Assembly (NCBI GenBank): GCA_016867975.1
Contig: VGIC01000002.1
Span: 38,648 to 102,647 of the forward strand
Length of the DNA stretch: 64,000 nt
Source of the DNA: Betaproteobacteria bacterium
Lineage (GTDB): Bacteria > Pseudomonadota > Gammaproteobacteria > Burkholderiales > Methylophilaceae
Reading direction: 5' to 3'
Made by a program: the position numbers and the translations under genes. Numbering within the stretch: position 1 is the first letter of the stretch; every line of letters begins with the position of its first letter. Shown piece by piece: positions 1 to 9,652 of the stretch. The notes under the pieces were generated by a model. That model did not search any database. It saw nothing but the letters and a program-made list of their open reading frames with translations, and had not been told where the DNA came from.

Positions 1-342
1 CGAATAGACCCTTTTAGTGGCAACAAGGCTTTTCATGAAGGTTTGGATTTTACTGCATCCACAGGTGCGCCCATTTATGCAGCGGCTGAAGGGATCGTTT
101 CTTCCGCAGAAGTGACACCCGATTATGGTAGAATCATCAAGGTTGATCATGGGGCTGGTTTGGAAACGCGCTATGCACATGCCTCAAGGTTGCTGGTGAG
201 TGCTGGTGAGCGCGTGAAAAAAGGTCAGAAAATCGCGGAAGTAGGCAGCACAGGACGTTCCACAGGACCTCATCTGCATTATGAGATCAGATTGCATGGC
301 AGTCCACTAGACCCAAGAAAATATCTTGGCGCGAGAAAGTAG
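1..342 (+). CDS. M23-family metallopeptidase, C-terminal part (5' end outside window)
   Basis: The reading frame is open from base 1, so the start lies upstream of the window. The visible 113 residues are the LytM/M23 peptidase core. They contain the HEGLD zinc-ligand segment near the start, the GxxxxYAH strand and the HLHYE motif (GPHLHYE) that completes the zinc site. The family cleaves peptide cross-bridges in peptidoglycan or acts as a divisome activator at the cell surface. The ORF-track start at 43 is only an internal TTG, because conserved family residues lie upstream of it. It sits just before secA, a common betaproteobacterial arrangement. Whether it is an active enzyme or a degenerate activator cannot be judged fully from the fragment, but the visible ligands are intact. 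Confidence 0.9.
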   Translation, partial: RIDPFSGNKAFHEGLDFTASTGAPIYAAAEGIVSSAEVTPDYGRIIKVDHGAGLETRYAHASRLLVSAGERVKKGQKIAEVGSTGRSTGPHLHYEIRLHGSPLDPRKYLGARK

Positions 343-516
343 AGTTTTTTAGTTGTTGGCATTGAAAAGTGCTATGGTAGCCCCCAATTCAGTAAAGTTT
401 ATGGATCCTTCTTGAGTATTGGCAATACGGCAGATTATTCTTCCAAGTTTATTACATCCTCGTCCTCCATTTTTATTCAAAAGCAATTTGACCTTTAGCG
501 GAAAGTCTTTCATTTC

Positions 517-3243
517 ATGATATCCACGTTGTTTAAAAAATTATTCGGTAGCCGTAATGAAAGGCTCGTTAAGCAATACATGCAAAAAGTCCAGCAGATT
601 AATGCGCTGGAGCCATCAATGCAGATGTTGAGTGATGAGCAGTTGCGCGAGAAAACGGCAGAATTCAAGCAACGCTACACCAATGGTGAGTCGCTGGATA
701 AGCTGTTGCCAGAAGCTTTTGCTGTAGTGCGTGAAGGTGGTATTCGCGCGCTGGGGATGCGCCATTTCGATGTGCAGCTGATTGGCGGGATGGTGCTGAA
801 TGCGGGCAAGATTTCAGAGATGCGTACCGGTGAGGGTAAGACGCTGGTTGCTACCTTGCCGGTATATCTGAACGCGCTGACTGGCAAGGGTGTTCACGTG
901 ATTACTGTGAATGATTATCTGGCTAAGCGCGATGCGGAATGGATGGGTAAACTTTACAATTTCTTGGGCTTATCCGTTGGTATCAATCTGTCGCAAATGC
1001 AACATGAAGCCAAACGTCTTGCGTATTCAGCAGATATTACCTATGGCACTAACAATGAGTATGGTTTCGATTATCTGCGCGACAACATGGTATACAGCCG
1101 TGAGGAGCGCGTGCAACGCGGGTTAAGTTATGCATTAATCGATGAGGTGGATTCGATCCTCATCGATGAGGCCCGCACGCCTTTGATTATTTCAGGTCAG
1201 GCTGATGACAGCGTGGCGCTCTACAAGCAGATCAACGAGGTGGCGGCAAAGTTAACGCGTCAGCAGGAAGAAGAGGGTGAAGGTGATTACTGGGTGGATG
1301 AGAAAGCCCAGAATGTTGTCATGTCAGAGCAGGGGCATGAGCATGCGGAGCAAGTGCTCATTGAGGCTGGCTTGTTGGTCGAGGGGTCAAGCCTTTATGA
1401 AGCCTCTAATATTACTTTGGTACACCATTTGTATGCCTCGTTGCGCGCACGTAATTTGTATCAGCGTGATCAACACTATGTGGTGCGCAATGGTGAGATT
1501 GTAATCGTGGATGAGTTTACTGGCCGTATGATGGCGGGTCGCCGTTGGTCAGATGGTTTGCATCAGGCGGTTGAAGCTAAGGAGGGTGTTGAAATTCAGA
1601 AAGAGAATCAAACACTTGCATCGATTACGTTCCAGAACTATTTCCGTATGTACAGCAAACTGTCTGGGATGACGGGGACTGCGGATACTGAGGCCTATGA
1701 ATTTAACCAGATTTATGGATTAGAGACTGTAGTGATTCCGACGCATCGCACGATGCAGCGCGTAGATGCCATGGATAAGGTCTATAGAACTGCCCGAGAA
1801 AAGTATGAGGCAGTGATTTTAGATATTAAGGAGTGCCAGGGTCGTGGTCAGCCGGTGCTGGTGGGGACTACTTCGATCGAAAACTCTGAATTAATCTCCA
1901 ACTTACTTAAAGAGGCAAAATTAGATCACCAAGTCCTAAATGCCAAGCAGCATGAGCGTGAGGCACATATCATTGAGCAGGCAGGGCAGCCAGGAATGGT
2001 CACGATCGCAACCAATATGGCGGGGCGAGGCACGGATATTGTACTGGGCGGCAATCCTGAATCCGATATCCACTTGGTACAGACCGATGTCGCATTGAGT
2101 GATACAGAAAAAGAATCGCGCATTGCGGCAATTAAAACGGAGTGGAAAGTGCGCCATGACGCGGTACTGGCGGCGGGAGGCTTGCATATCGTAGGTACTG
2201 AACGGCATGAGTCGCGGCGTGTCGACAATCAGTTGCGCGGTCGTTCTGGGCGTCAGGGGGATGTGGGCTCTAGTCGTTTCTATCTGTCCTTGGAAGATCA
2301 GCTGTTGCGTATATTTGCATCGGACCGTGTGTCAGTGATTATGGAAAAACTCAATATGCCGGATGGTGAGGCTATTGAGCATCCTTGGGTGACGCGTGCA
2401 ATCGAAAATGCACAACGCAAAGTTGAGGGGCGTAACTTTGATATCCGTAAACAGTTACTTGAGTTCGATGATGTGTCGAATGATCAGCGTAAGGTAGTGT
2501 ACGAGCAGCGCAATGAATTGCTGGACGCGACAGATATTGGTGAGACCATCAAGGCGATGCGTGAAGATGTGCTCGTGACGATGATGGCGACACATATCCC
2601 ACCTGACAGTGTTGAGGAGTTATGGGATGTGTCAGCGCTAGAGCGTGAACTGAAGTCTGAAATCGGTTTGGATATTCTGCTACAAAAAATGCTGGAAGAT
2701 AATCCGGATCTGCATGAGGAAACGCTGCGTCAGCGTATTCTTGATGCAGCCAATGCTACATATCAGGCGAAAGAGGATCTCGCCAGCGCTGATATCTTGC
2801 GTCAATTCGAGCGGTCCGTCATGTTGCAGAGCTTGGATGTCCATTGGCGTGAGCATTTGGCGGCTTTGGATCATTTGCGTCAGGGGATTCATTTGCGTTC
2901 TTACGCACAGAAGAATCCTAAACAGGAATATAAGCGTGAAGCGTTCGAGCTGTTTGAAGCGCTATTAAATACGGTGAAGCGTGAAGTCACGAAAGTGACT
3001 ATGTTGGTGCAGGTGAGGACTGAGGCGGATGTAGAAGCGGTAGAGAGGCCTGCCGACGTCGAGAACGTACATTATCAACATGCAGACTATGATGAGGCCT
3101 TGGCCAACCCAACGGATGAAGAGCAAGTATTATTGGCTCAAGGTCGACCTGTTTTTCGCGAGGGAGCTAAAGTTGGCCGTAATGACCCTTGTCCGTGTGG
3201 CTCTGGCAGGAAATACAAGCAGTGCCACGGCGCTTTAAGTTAA
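517..3243 (+). CDS. secA: SecA, preprotein translocase ATPase
   Basis: SecA is the cytoplasmic ATPase motor that pushes unfolded preproteins through SecYEG. The 908-residue length matches the family. The Walker A motif MRTGEGKT lies at residues 102-109 and is followed by the [13 protein letters not shown] Walker B region. The MAGRGTDI and [10 protein letters not shown] helicase motifs are in the second nucleotide-binding fold. The C-terminus ends in the zinc-binding [13 protein letters not shown] motif that contacts SecB and phospholipid. The ATG start gives the expected N-terminus [12 protein letters not shown]. No secM-like gene precedes it. Its channel partners secE and secY are also in this window, at about 11.5 and 38 kb. 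Confidence 0.98.
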   Translation: MISTLFKKLFGSRNERLVKQYMQKVQQINALEPSMQMLSDEQLREKTAEFKQRYTNGESLDKLLPEAFAVVREGGIRALGMRHFDVQLIGGMVLNAGKISEMRTGEGKTLVATLPVYLNALTGKGVHVITVNDYLAKRDAEWMGKLYNFLGLSVGINLSQMQHEAKRLAYSADITYGTNNEYGFDYLRDNMVYSREERVQRGLSYALIDEVDSILIDEARTPLIISGQADDSVALYKQINEVAAKLTRQQEEEGEGDYWVDEKAQNVVMSEQGHEHAEQVLIEAGLLVEGSSLYEASNITLVHHLYASLRARNLYQRDQHYVVRNGEIVIVDEFTGRMMAGRRWSDGLHQAVEAKEGVEIQKENQTLASITFQNYFRMYSKLSGMTGTADTEAYEFNQIYGLETVVIPTHRTMQRVDAMDKVYRTAREKYEAVILDIKECQGRGQPVLVGTTSIENSELISNLLKEAKLDHQVLNAKQHEREAHIIEQAGQPGMVTIATNMAGRGTDIVLGGNPESDIHLVQTDVALSDTEKESRIAAIKTEWKVRHDAVLAAGGLHIVGTERHESRRVDNQLRGRSGRQGDVGSSRFYLSLEDQLLRIFASDRVSVIMEKLNMPDGEAIEHPWVTRAIENAQRKVEGRNFDIRKQLLEFDDVSNDQRKVVYEQRNELLDATDIGETIKAMREDVLVTMMATHIPPDSVEELWDVSALERELKSEIGLDILLQKMLEDNPDLHEETLRQRILDAANATYQAKEDLASADILRQFERSVMLQSLDVHWREHLAALDHLRQGIHLRSYAQKNPKQEYKREAFELFEALLNTVKREVTKVTMLVQVRTEADVEAVERPADVENVHYQHADYDEALANPTDEEQVLLAQGRPVFREGAKVGRNDPCPCGSGRKYKQCHGALS

Positions 3244-3285
3244 TCAATAAATTCAATGTTATTAAGTTTTCTTAACGTGATATAT

Positions 3286-3316
3286 TGTTGTCCAATTGTT
3301 ATGCTATTGGGCAACA
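3286..3316 (+). terminator. Hairpin after secA (possible terminator)
   Basis: TGTTGTCCAAT (3286-3296) pairs with ATTGGGCAACA (3306-3316) around a 9-nt loop, giving 11 bp with one G-U wobble. It lies 43 bases after the secA stop. No U-tract follows, so it would be a weak or Rho-assisted terminator, or a 3'-end stabilising structure. Confidence 0.4.
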
Positions 3317-3536
3317 TGGCTGGCGAGTTAGGTGGAGTTAGGCAGCGAACATAGTGAGCTGTTAGAAGGCGGTGACGTGCTGTTGTTTAGTCGTGACGGC
3401 ATTTTCAGGTCCGTGGTGTAGCATTCGCTATGCTGTCCTTTACCTTGGTTGGCGCAGGTTGATTGAGCCCCTACTCCGACAGCGATGCTCGCCGCTGCTT
3501 TTGGAGTTGCGCATCAACAATTAAGGTTGCATAGCC
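3317..3536. other. Non-coding, structured gap between convergent secA and protease gene
   Basis: No credible ORF is present. The gap is GC-richer than other spacers and rich in inverted repeats. There is a small hairpin AGCAT/ATGCT at about 3420-3434. Near the right end are three nested arms: GTTGAT 3458-3463 with ATCAAC 3513-3518; ACTCC 3473-3477 with GGAGT 3503-3507; and CAGCG 3480-3484 with CGCTG 3493-3497. It may act as a terminator region for both flanking genes or encode a structured RNA. Its function is unknown. Confidence 0.45.
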
Positions 3537-4703
3537 TTAATCGTTATTGTTGATAGGCTGGGGGCGTTTGCCAATGGTCACCATGATGTTGATGACTTTC
3601 TTTGTGCGAGCAATCTGTAGAGTGGCTGGTTGGTTGGGCTTCAAAGCAGCAATCAAATTGAGCATGCTACTGCTGTCGGCGACAGTCTTCCCTTCGATGC
3701 TTAATAAAATATCGCCAGGGAGTATGCCGGCATTGTGCGCAGGTCCTCCGCGTAATACACCTGCAATCAGCGCCCCTCTCACATGACCTAGCTTGAAAGA
3801 TTCAGCGAGTTCAGGCGTGATGTCTTGCGCCTCTATGCCTATCCATCCGCGCGTAACAGCGCCTTGGCTGATAATCTGCTCCATTACTTGGCGTGCCAGT
3901 GTTGCTGGAATGGCGAAACCAATGCCCATAGATCCGCCATCGCGTGAGTATATGGCACTGTTAATTCCGACAAGGTCACCATTGACATCAATTAAAGCGC
4001 CACCTGAGTTGCCTGGGTTAATAGAAGCATCTGTCTGGATGAAGTTCTCAAAGATATTAATGCCAAGGTGATTGCGTCCCAGAGCGCTTACGATGCCTTG
4101 CGTGACGGTCTGCCCCACACCAAATGGATTGCCGATAGCTAGCACCACATCGCCTACATTGAGTTGATCTGAGCTTGAAAAAGAAATAGCGGGCAAGTGT
4201 TCGGTCTCTACTTTGATGACAGCCAAGTCTGTATCAGGGTCGGTGCCAACAATCTTGGCAGACAATTTTCTACCATCTGAAAGTGCGACCTCGATTTGAT
4301 CGGCGGCGGCGATAACGTGGTTGTTAGTGAGTACGAATCCCTGCTCGCTGACAATGACGCCTGAACCCAAGCTGCTCTCGGGTTGTGAGGAGGGGGTGTT
4401 ATCAAACTGCTCGCCAAAGAAATGGCGAAATATCGGATCATCCCAATATTTTTGATACGGGCTGACCGTTGGTTTGTTGCTTGTGAAGATATTAACAATG
4501 GCGGGCATCGCCTTTTTTGCTGCAACACGATATGAGCCTGATGCCGATGATGTTGGGGAGGTCACTTGTTTGATGACTACAATGGACTCTTTTTTATCCA
4601 GAAAATCCGGATAAAAAATGTGTAACACGAACAGTAGCCCTAGGCAGGCAGTGGTGGCTTGGGCAAAGGTAAGCCATAATTTTTTGGGAAGTGAAAGATT
4701 CAT
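3537..4703 (-). CDS. DegS/DegQ-type periplasmic serine protease (S1C family, one PDZ domain)
   Basis: This is a trypsin-fold HtrA-family protease of 388 residues. A hydrophobic stretch at about residues 10-30 looks like an uncleaved membrane anchor. The catalytic triad is visible: His129 in TNNHVI, Asp159 in DTDLAVIK and Ser233 in GNSGGAL. A single PDZ domain follows (about 285-375), with the RGWIGIEAQ entry motif. An anchor plus one PDZ is the DegS/AlgW layout, the type that triggers the sigma-E envelope stress response; DegP has two PDZ domains and a cleaved signal peptide. Regulation of sigma-E here is inference only. It converges on secA and diverges from the NIF3 gene. Confidence 0.88.
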   Translation of the reverse strand: MNLSLPKKLWLTFAQATTACLGLLFVLHIFYPDFLDKKESIVVIKQVTSPTSSASGSYRVAAKKAMPAIVNIFTSNKPTVSPYQKYWDDPIFRHFFGEQFDNTPSSQPESSLGSGVIVSEQGFVLTNNHVIAAADQIEVALSDGRKLSAKIVGTDPDTDLAVIKVETEHLPAISFSSSDQLNVGDVVLAIGNPFGVGQTVTQGIVSALGRNHLGINIFENFIQTDASINPGNSGGALIDVNGDLVGINSAIYSRDGGSMGIGFAIPATLARQVMEQIISQGAVTRGWIGIEAQDITPELAESFKLGHVRGALIAGVLRGGPAHNAGILPGDILLSIEGKTVADSSSMLNLIAALKPNQPATLQIARTKKVINIMVTIGKRPQPINNND

Positions 4704-4843
4704 TCTGTTCAGTCAATGTGATTCAAAATTTAAATGGTCAAGCTAAAGTAAAGCCGCTTCTTATCAATTCAGTGGAAACTGATTTAATATTAAGGGTGTT
4801 AGGCAGAAATACAATGTCAGTCCATCATTAAGGTAGCAATAAA

Positions 4844-5593
4844 ATGGTAAAAATCAATGAATTATCTCATTATACACAACAACTTATGCAGGCAGAGAGA
4901 TTCAAAGATTATTGCCCGAATGGATTGCAAGTTGAGGGGCGGGAGGAGATTAGAAAAATTGTGACAGGTGTTACAGCAAGTATGGCATTGTTAGAGGCAG
5001 CCCATCGGGCAGAGGCGGATTTGATTTTGGTGCATCATGGTTATTTTTGGCGTAATGAAGACGCGAGAATCATCGGCATCAAGCGCAACAGAATTCACTT
5101 TTTGTTGAGCAATCACTTAAATCTTATGGCCTATCATCTGCCGTTGGATGCCCATCCAGAGTTGGGAAATAATGTGCAATTCGGTCAATTGTTGGGTTTA
5201 ACCCCGGTTGATTATTTGGGGGAAGCAAGCCTTGTTGCAGTCGGAGACTTGGGTCAGGCAATCCCTTTGTCTAGTTTGGTCGAAAAATTAAAAGTACAAT
5301 TAGAACGTCAGCCCATGCTTATAGGGGACCCTCAGCAGATGGTTCGTCGCGTGGCTTGGTGTACAGGCGCAGCCCAAGGGTATATGGATGTGGCGATCGC
5401 ATCGGGTGTGGATGTGTATATCAGTGGTGAAGTTTCAGAGCAAACGACGCATCAGGCGCTGGAGAGTGGGGTGTCGTACATCGCGGCTGGACATCACGCC
5501 ACAGAGCGTTATGGTATACAGGCGCTCGGTCATCATTTAGCTGAGAGGTTTGATTTGGAGCATGAGTTTATAGACATTAAAAATCCCGTTTAA
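4844..5593 (+). CDS. NIF3-like dinuclear metal-centre protein (YbgI family)
   Basis: This 249-residue protein belongs to the NIF3/YbgI family, which forms toroidal hexamers with a dimetal site. Family signatures are visible: VHHGYFW, the YHLPLDAHPELGNN segment, CTGAAQ and the late GHHATE motif carrying metal ligands. Database names such as 'GTP cyclohydrolase 1 type 2' are carried-over annotations; the cellular role of bacterial members is not firmly established. It lies between the divergent protease gene and the bc1 operon. In other proteobacteria it often sits beside petABC or a DegS/AlgW gene, as here. Confidence 0.9.
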   Translation: MVKINELSHYTQQLMQAERFKDYCPNGLQVEGREEIRKIVTGVTASMALLEAAHRAEADLILVHHGYFWRNEDARIIGIKRNRIHFLLSNHLNLMAYHLPLDAHPELGNNVQFGQLLGLTPVDYLGEASLVAVGDLGQAIPLSSLVEKLKVQLERQPMLIGDPQQMVRRVAWCTGAAQGYMDVAIASGVDVYISGEVSEQTTHQALESGVSYIAAGHHATERYGIQALGHHLAERFDLEHEFIDIKNPV

Positions 5594-5625
5594 TCTTTTC
5601 ATTTCAGTCACTTATAAAATAACCC

Positions 5626-5654
5626 TTTAATTTAACATTTGAAAATTGTATAAT
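5626..5654 (+). promoter_or_regulatory. Candidate promoter for petABC
   Basis: A perfect TATAAT (5649-5654) stands 17 bp after a weak -35 (TTTAAT, 5626-5631) in an AT-rich stretch, about 80 bp before petA. The -10 is convincing and the -35 is not. Confidence 0.45.
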
Positions 5655-5732
5655 TCCTGCTTTTAGAACGATGAAATTGCTCCCAAAAAAAGCGAGATCA
5701 TTTTTAAATAATCCTTTATGCATGGGGAAAAC

Positions 5733-6371
5733 ATGTCAGATAAGCAGAACAGTCAGCACCAGGCGGTTTCGCCAGTATGCTGCGCCAGTCAGGTAGATTT
5801 TGAAAAGCGTAATTTTTTGATTGCGACATCGGCGGTGGGTGCTTTGGGGTGCGCGGCGGTGGCTGTGCCGTTCGTTAAGAGTATGACGCCAAGTGAGCGT
5901 GCAAAAGCGGCTGGTGCGCCGGTGGAGGTGGATATCAGCAAGCTTCAGCCAGGCACCATGATGACAGCTGAATGGCGTGGACAGCCGGTTTGGGTGATCA
6001 ATCGCACCGATGAGATGACGGCGGAACTTGCTAAGCATCATGATCAGCTATCTGATCCCGCTAGCGAAGTGACTTCACAACAACCCGGATATTGTAAAAA
6101 TGCCAGTCGATCAATTAAGCCGAACATTGCGGTTGTTGTGGGAATCTGCACACACTTGGGTTGTTCACCAACTGAAAAAATGCAACGCGGTGGTGATATG
6201 GGTGAGAGCTGGATGGGTGGGTTCTTCTGTCCGTGCCATGGCTCTAAGTTTGATCTGGCTGGCCGAGTGTTTAAGGGGTCTCCTGCCCCGATTAATTTGG
6301 TTGTGCCACCGCATAAGTATCTGAGTGAGACTACCTTACTCATTGGCGTTGACTCTGAAGACAAGGCTTAA
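5733..6371 (+). CDS. petA: Ubiquinol-cytochrome c reductase, Rieske iron-sulfur subunit
   Basis: This is the Rieske subunit of the cytochrome bc1 complex; it takes electrons from ubiquinol and passes them to cytochrome c1. The cluster ligands are Cys139 and His141 (CTHLGC) and Cys166 and His169 (CPCHGS), with Cys144 and Cys168 available for the disulfide. A single N-terminal membrane helix at about 28-48 is preceded by KRNFL, a Tat-like signal with KR in place of the usual RR. I chose ATG 5733 because GGGG sits five bases upstream; the ORF-track start at 5718 has no such site. It is the first gene of petABC, 5 bp before petB. Confidence 0.96.
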   Translation: MSDKQNSQHQAVSPVCCASQVDFEKRNFLIATSAVGALGCAAVAVPFVKSMTPSERAKAAGAPVEVDISKLQPGTMMTAEWRGQPVWVINRTDEMTAELAKHHDQLSDPASEVTSQQPGYCKNASRSIKPNIAVVVGICTHLGCSPTEKMQRGGDMGESWMGGFFCPCHGSKFDLAGRVFKGSPAPINLVVPPHKYLSETTLLIGVDSEDKA

Positions 6372-6376
6372 TCATC

Positions 6377-7663
6377 ATGACGGATAAAAATCAAAACAAA
6401 TTGGATTGTGTGCTGAATTGGGTGGATGAGCGTTTTCCGCTCACCAGCAATATTAAGGCTCATCTAACGGAATATTACGCACCTAAAAACTTTAACTTTT
6501 GGTATTTCTTTGGATCACTTGCGCTATTGGTGCTGGTCTTGCAGATACTAACGGGTATTTTTCTGACGATGCACTATAAGCCAGATGCTGATTTAGCGTT
6601 CGGTTCGGTTGAGTACATCATGCGTGACGTACCTTGGGGTTGGCTCATTCGTTATATGCACTCTACGGGGGCTTCCATGTTCTTTGTAGTGGTGTATTTG
6701 CATATGTTTCGCGGTTTGCTTTATGGGTCGTATCGTCAGCCACGAGAGTTGATTTGGCTGTTTGGCGTGGCGATTTTCTTGGCGCTTATGGGCGAGGCGT
6801 TCTTTGGATATTTGTTGCCTTGGGGGCAAATGTCCTATTGGGGAGCTCAGGTGATTGTGAATTTGTTTTCGACGATTCCTTTTATTGGTCCCGATGTTTC
6901 AGAGTGGCTACGAGGTGATTATCTGGTTTCTGATGCAACGTTGAACCGCTTCTTTGCGTTTCATGTGATTGCTTTGCCATTCGTTTTGGTGGGTTTGGTA
7001 GTGGCGCACTTGATTGCATTGCATGAAGTTGGCTCGAACAATCCAGATGGAATCGAAATTAAGAAGTTAAAAGATAAGGATACGGGCATCCCATTGGATG
7101 GCATTCCTTTTCATCCATACTATACGGTGAAAGATCTGGTGGGAGTGTCAGCGTTCCTGATCGTATTCTCCGCGATTATGTTCTTTGCGCCCGAGATGGG
7201 GGGGTATTTCCTGGAAGCGAACAACTTCATTCCAGCTGATCCCCTTAAAACGCCAGCGCACATTGCGCCAGTTTGGTACTTCACGCCTTATTACTCTATA
7301 TTGCGGGCTGTTCCACCGATCCTGAATTCTCAGTTTCCTGGCGTTGCGGCCATGGGCTTGTCTGTTGTTGCATTCGCATTCTTGCCTTGGTTGGATAAGA
7401 GTCCGGTGAAGTCAATACGCTATCGTGGCACATTGTATAAAGGCTGGTTGGTTGCATTTGTAGTGAGCTTCCTTGTGCTGGGTTATTTGGGGACCGTTCC
7501 ATCCAATGTTTGGGGGCAGTTTGGCCCAGTGTTGGGCGGAGCTGACCGTGCTACAGTTGTTGCACGTACCTTTACAATTATTTACTTCTTGTTCTTTATC
7601 TTGATGCCTTGGTACACCAGGAAAGATAAAACCAAGCCAGTGCCAGAAAGAGTAACGGGGTAA
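6377..7663 (+). CDS. petB: Ubiquinol-cytochrome c reductase, cytochrome b subunit
   Basis: This membrane subunit of the bc1 complex binds two b hemes and both quinone sites. At 428 residues it is the full-length mitochondrial-like form (b6 plus subunit IV equivalents fused). Visible features include the GQMSYWGA segment of the Qo region, the paired histidines in helices B and D (for example RYMHSTGAS and FAFHVIALP) and the PEWY-equivalent region near PVWYFTPYYSILR. The Qo PEWY motif reads PVWY, as in many bacteria. It is followed by petC after 5 bp. Confidence 0.96.
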   Translation: MTDKNQNKLDCVLNWVDERFPLTSNIKAHLTEYYAPKNFNFWYFFGSLALLVLVLQILTGIFLTMHYKPDADLAFGSVEYIMRDVPWGWLIRYMHSTGASMFFVVVYLHMFRGLLYGSYRQPRELIWLFGVAIFLALMGEAFFGYLLPWGQMSYWGAQVIVNLFSTIPFIGPDVSEWLRGDYLVSDATLNRFFAFHVIALPFVLVGLVVAHLIALHEVGSNNPDGIEIKKLKDKDTGIPLDGIPFHPYYTVKDLVGVSAFLIVFSAIMFFAPEMGGYFLEANNFIPADPLKTPAHIAPVWYFTPYYSILRAVPPILNSQFPGVAAMGLSVVAFAFLPWLDKSPVKSIRYRGTLYKGWLVAFVVSFLVLGYLGTVPSNVWGQFGPVLGGADRATVVARTFTIIYFLFFILMPWYTRKDKTKPVPERVTG

Positions 7664-7668
7664 TTAAC

Positions 7669-8379
7669 ATGAAATCTCTAACAAAAATGAAGAAAGTTTT
7701 ATGGCTTTTGGTGTTAATGCCTTTGGTCGCCTTTGCTAGCCAGGAGGTGCATCTAGATAAAGCGCCAGTGGATGCTTCGAATCATGAGTCGTTGCAGCGT
7801 GGTGCACGCACTTTTGTTAATTACTGTTTGAATTGCCATAGTGCAAACTACATGCGTTATAACCGTTTGTTGGAAATTGGTTTGACAGAAAAGCAGATCA
7901 AGGAAAATCTGCTTTTTGCGGGTGACAAAGTAGGGGACACCATGAAGGTTGCTATCAATAAAAAAGATGCTGCCAAATGGTTTGGTGCAGCGCCTCCTGA
8001 CTTGTCAGTTGAGGTGCGCGCGCGCGGTGCTGACTGGGTTTACACCTATATGCGCGGTTTTTACCGTGACTATTCTCGCCCGTCTGGATGGAATAATACG
8101 GTGTTTGATAAAGTGGGGATGCCTCATGTGCTCTATGCGTTGCAAGGTGAGCAGGAGCTTGATCACGAAACGCACCAGTTAAAGCTGGTGAAGCCTGGCG
8201 CGCTCTCCGTTGATGAGTATGATGCCTTGGTGGCTGATTTAACTAATTTTATGGCTTATATGGCTGAGCCAGCTAAACAGCAGCGTCATCAATTGGGCTG
8301 GTTTGTTTTGGCGTTCCTGGGCTTGTTGCTTGTGCTGACATATAAACTGAAGAAAGCCTACTGGAAGGAAGTGCATTAA
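7669..8379 (+). CDS. petC: Ubiquinol-cytochrome c reductase, cytochrome c1 subunit
   Basis: Cytochrome c1 carries electrons from the Rieske centre to soluble cytochrome c. The N-terminal signal sequence ends near AFAS. The heme-binding CLNCH motif spans residues 53-57. The axial methionine is plausibly in the MPHVLYALQG segment. A C-terminal membrane helix (about 205-225) anchors the domain in the periplasm. Its length of 236 residues is normal. It closes petABC; sspA begins 2 bp after the stop, so co-transcription is likely. Confidence 0.95.
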   Translation: MKSLTKMKKVLWLLVLMPLVAFASQEVHLDKAPVDASNHESLQRGARTFVNYCLNCHSANYMRYNRLLEIGLTEKQIKENLLFAGDKVGDTMKVAINKKDAAKWFGAAPPDLSVEVRARGADWVYTYMRGFYRDYSRPSGWNNTVFDKVGMPHVLYALQGEQELDHETHQLKLVKPGALSVDEYDALVADLTNFMAYMAEPAKQQRHQLGWFVLAFLGLLLVLTYKLKKAYWKEVH

Positions 8380-8381
8380 TT

Positions 8382-8981
8382 ATGATGACGTTATATTCTG
8401 GGACGACTGATCCCTATAGCCATCGTTGCCGCATCGTGTTGTTTGAGAAGGGAATGGACTTTCAGGTCATTGACGTGGACTTGGCAAACAAGCCAGAAGA
8501 TTTGGCGGTAATTAATCCGTATAACCATGTGCCAGTTTTGGTGGAGCGTGACTTGGTGTTGTCTGAGGCGAATATTATCAATGAATATATCGACGAGCGT
8601 TTCCCTCATCCTCAGTTAATGCCGCCTGATCCTGTGATGCGCGCGCGCGCGCGATTGTTCTTGCATGGCTTTGAGAAGGATTTATTCAGTCACATTGCAG
8701 ACATTGAGTCTGGTGATGAAGAGCGGGCTTCTAAAGCGCGTGTAATCATTCGTGACAACTTGACACAGCTGGTTCCGATTTTTTCCAAGCAGAATTATTT
8801 GTTAGGTGACGATTATTCGATGCTGGATGTAGCGGTGACACCGCTATTGTGGAGGCTGGGTCATTATGGGATTGAATTGCCAAATCAGGCAGCGCCCATC
8901 TTGAAGTATGCCGAGCGTCTATTTTCAAGACCTTTGTATGCTGATGCGATGACACCATCGGAAAAAGCAATGCGTAAATAG
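8382..8981 (+). CDS. sspA: Stringent starvation protein A (GST-fold)
   Basis: SspA is an RNA-polymerase-associated protein with a glutathione-S-transferase fold. It has no expected transferase activity and aids stress survival and transcription control. The 199-residue product has the thioredoxin-like N-domain (LYSGTTDPYSHRCRIVL) and the conserved NPYNHVPVL and SEANIINEYIDERFPHP segments. Placement directly after petC and before sspB is the classic betaproteobacterial arrangement. An alternating GC tract at about 8639-8651 encodes Arg-Ala-Arg-Ala and could be slippage-prone. ATG 8385 is an alternative start. Confidence 0.93.
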   Translation: MMTLYSGTTDPYSHRCRIVLFEKGMDFQVIDVDLANKPEDLAVINPYNHVPVLVERDLVLSEANIINEYIDERFPHPQLMPPDPVMRARARLFLHGFEKDLFSHIADIESGDEERASKARVIIRDNLTQLVPIFSKQNYLLGDDYSMLDVAVTPLLWRLGHYGIELPNQAAPILKYAERLFSRPLYADAMTPSEKAMRK

Positions 8982-9027
8982 TGAATCATTGCCTGATAGT
9001 GCTCTGAATCACGCGTAAGTGGTCAAT

Positions 9028-9435
9028 ATGTCCAATCTGATCTCAACGAAACCTTATTTGATACGAGCCATTCATGAGTGGTGTGTAGATAACAATCTCA
9101 CACCGCATTTGGTTGTGGCAGTAAATGCACAGACCATGGTGCCCATGGCTTATGTCAAAGAAGGTGAAATCGTACTGAATATCAGTTATGGAGCAACCAA
9201 AGATTTGCATATCGACAATCAATCCATCGTGTTCTCAGCGCGATTTGGTGGAGTTTCGCAAAATTTGTTTATCCCGATGGGAGCAGTTGGGGGTATTTTT
9301 GCGCGCGAGAATGGGCAGGGGATGTTCTTTGAGGGGTCCTTGCCTGAGGAAAGTTTGCATCAGGAGCCGCTGGCAGGTGCTTCAGCAGAGAAAGTACAGG
9401 CCAGCAAGAAGCCGACTCTTACTGTCGTTAAATAA
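9028..9435 (+). CDS. sspB: Stringent starvation protein B, ClpXP adaptor
   Basis: SspB binds ssrA-tagged proteins and hands them to ClpXP for degradation. The core fold is recognisable from KPYLIRAIHEWC, TPHLVVAV, GEIVLNIS and the FSARFGG and IFARENGQG segments. A variable linker ends in a basic-hydrophobic tail (KKPTLTVVK) that fits the ClpX-binding XB motif. I chose ATG 9028 because the protein then begins MSNLISTKPYL like homologues; the ORF track extends to an upstream GTG without support. It follows sspA by 46 bp. Confidence 0.93.
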   Translation: MSNLISTKPYLIRAIHEWCVDNNLTPHLVVAVNAQTMVPMAYVKEGEIVLNISYGATKDLHIDNQSIVFSARFGGVSQNLFIPMGAVGGIFARENGQGMFFEGSLPEESLHQEPLAGASAEKVQASKKPTLTVVK

Positions 9436-9456
9436 GTGAACTTTTTATAAAATCAC

Positions 9457-9484
9457 TTAACATTTTCTAAAATCTCAGTATAAT
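9457..9484 (+). promoter_or_regulatory. Promoter of the tRNA-tuf operon
   Basis: TTAACA (9457-9462) is followed after 16 bp by a perfect TATAAT (9479-9484). It ends 17 bp before the first tRNA, which fits a start just upstream of the tRNA array. Confidence 0.75.
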
Positions 9485-9501
9485 ACGCAACTCAATTTAA
9501 C

Positions 9502-9577
9502 GCCGGATTAGCTCAGTTGGTAGAGCAGCGCACTTGTAATGCGAAGGTCGTCAGTTCGATTCCGACATCCGGCACCA
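9502..9577 (+). tRNA. tRNA-Thr (anticodon UGU)
   Basis: This is a complete 76-nt cloverleaf with encoded CCA. The anticodon loop CTTGTAA gives TGT, which reads ACA. The acceptor stem GCCGGAT pairs with ATCCGGC. It is first in a Thr-Tyr-Gly-Thr array before tuf, the same order as the E. coli thrU-tyrU-glyT-thrT-tufB operon. Confidence 0.97.
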
Positions 9578-9652
9578 AATTCTTGAACTTTATCCTATTC
9601 ATTTTTATTTGACGGTCTGTTGAATATTAATCAATAGACACGGGTTCGGTTT

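Noticed and set aside
3458-3518. Nested repeat resembling an integron attC site
   Set aside because: The outer arms GTTGAT/ATCAAC do not satisfy the GTTRRRY and RYYYAAC core rules, and no integrase or cassette is nearby.
8638-8652. Alternating GC tract in sspA as a phase-variation switch
   Set aside because: It is a dinucleotide run of about 6.5 units inside a normal reading frame encoding Arg-Ala repeats conserved in style; length is modest and there is no supporting context.
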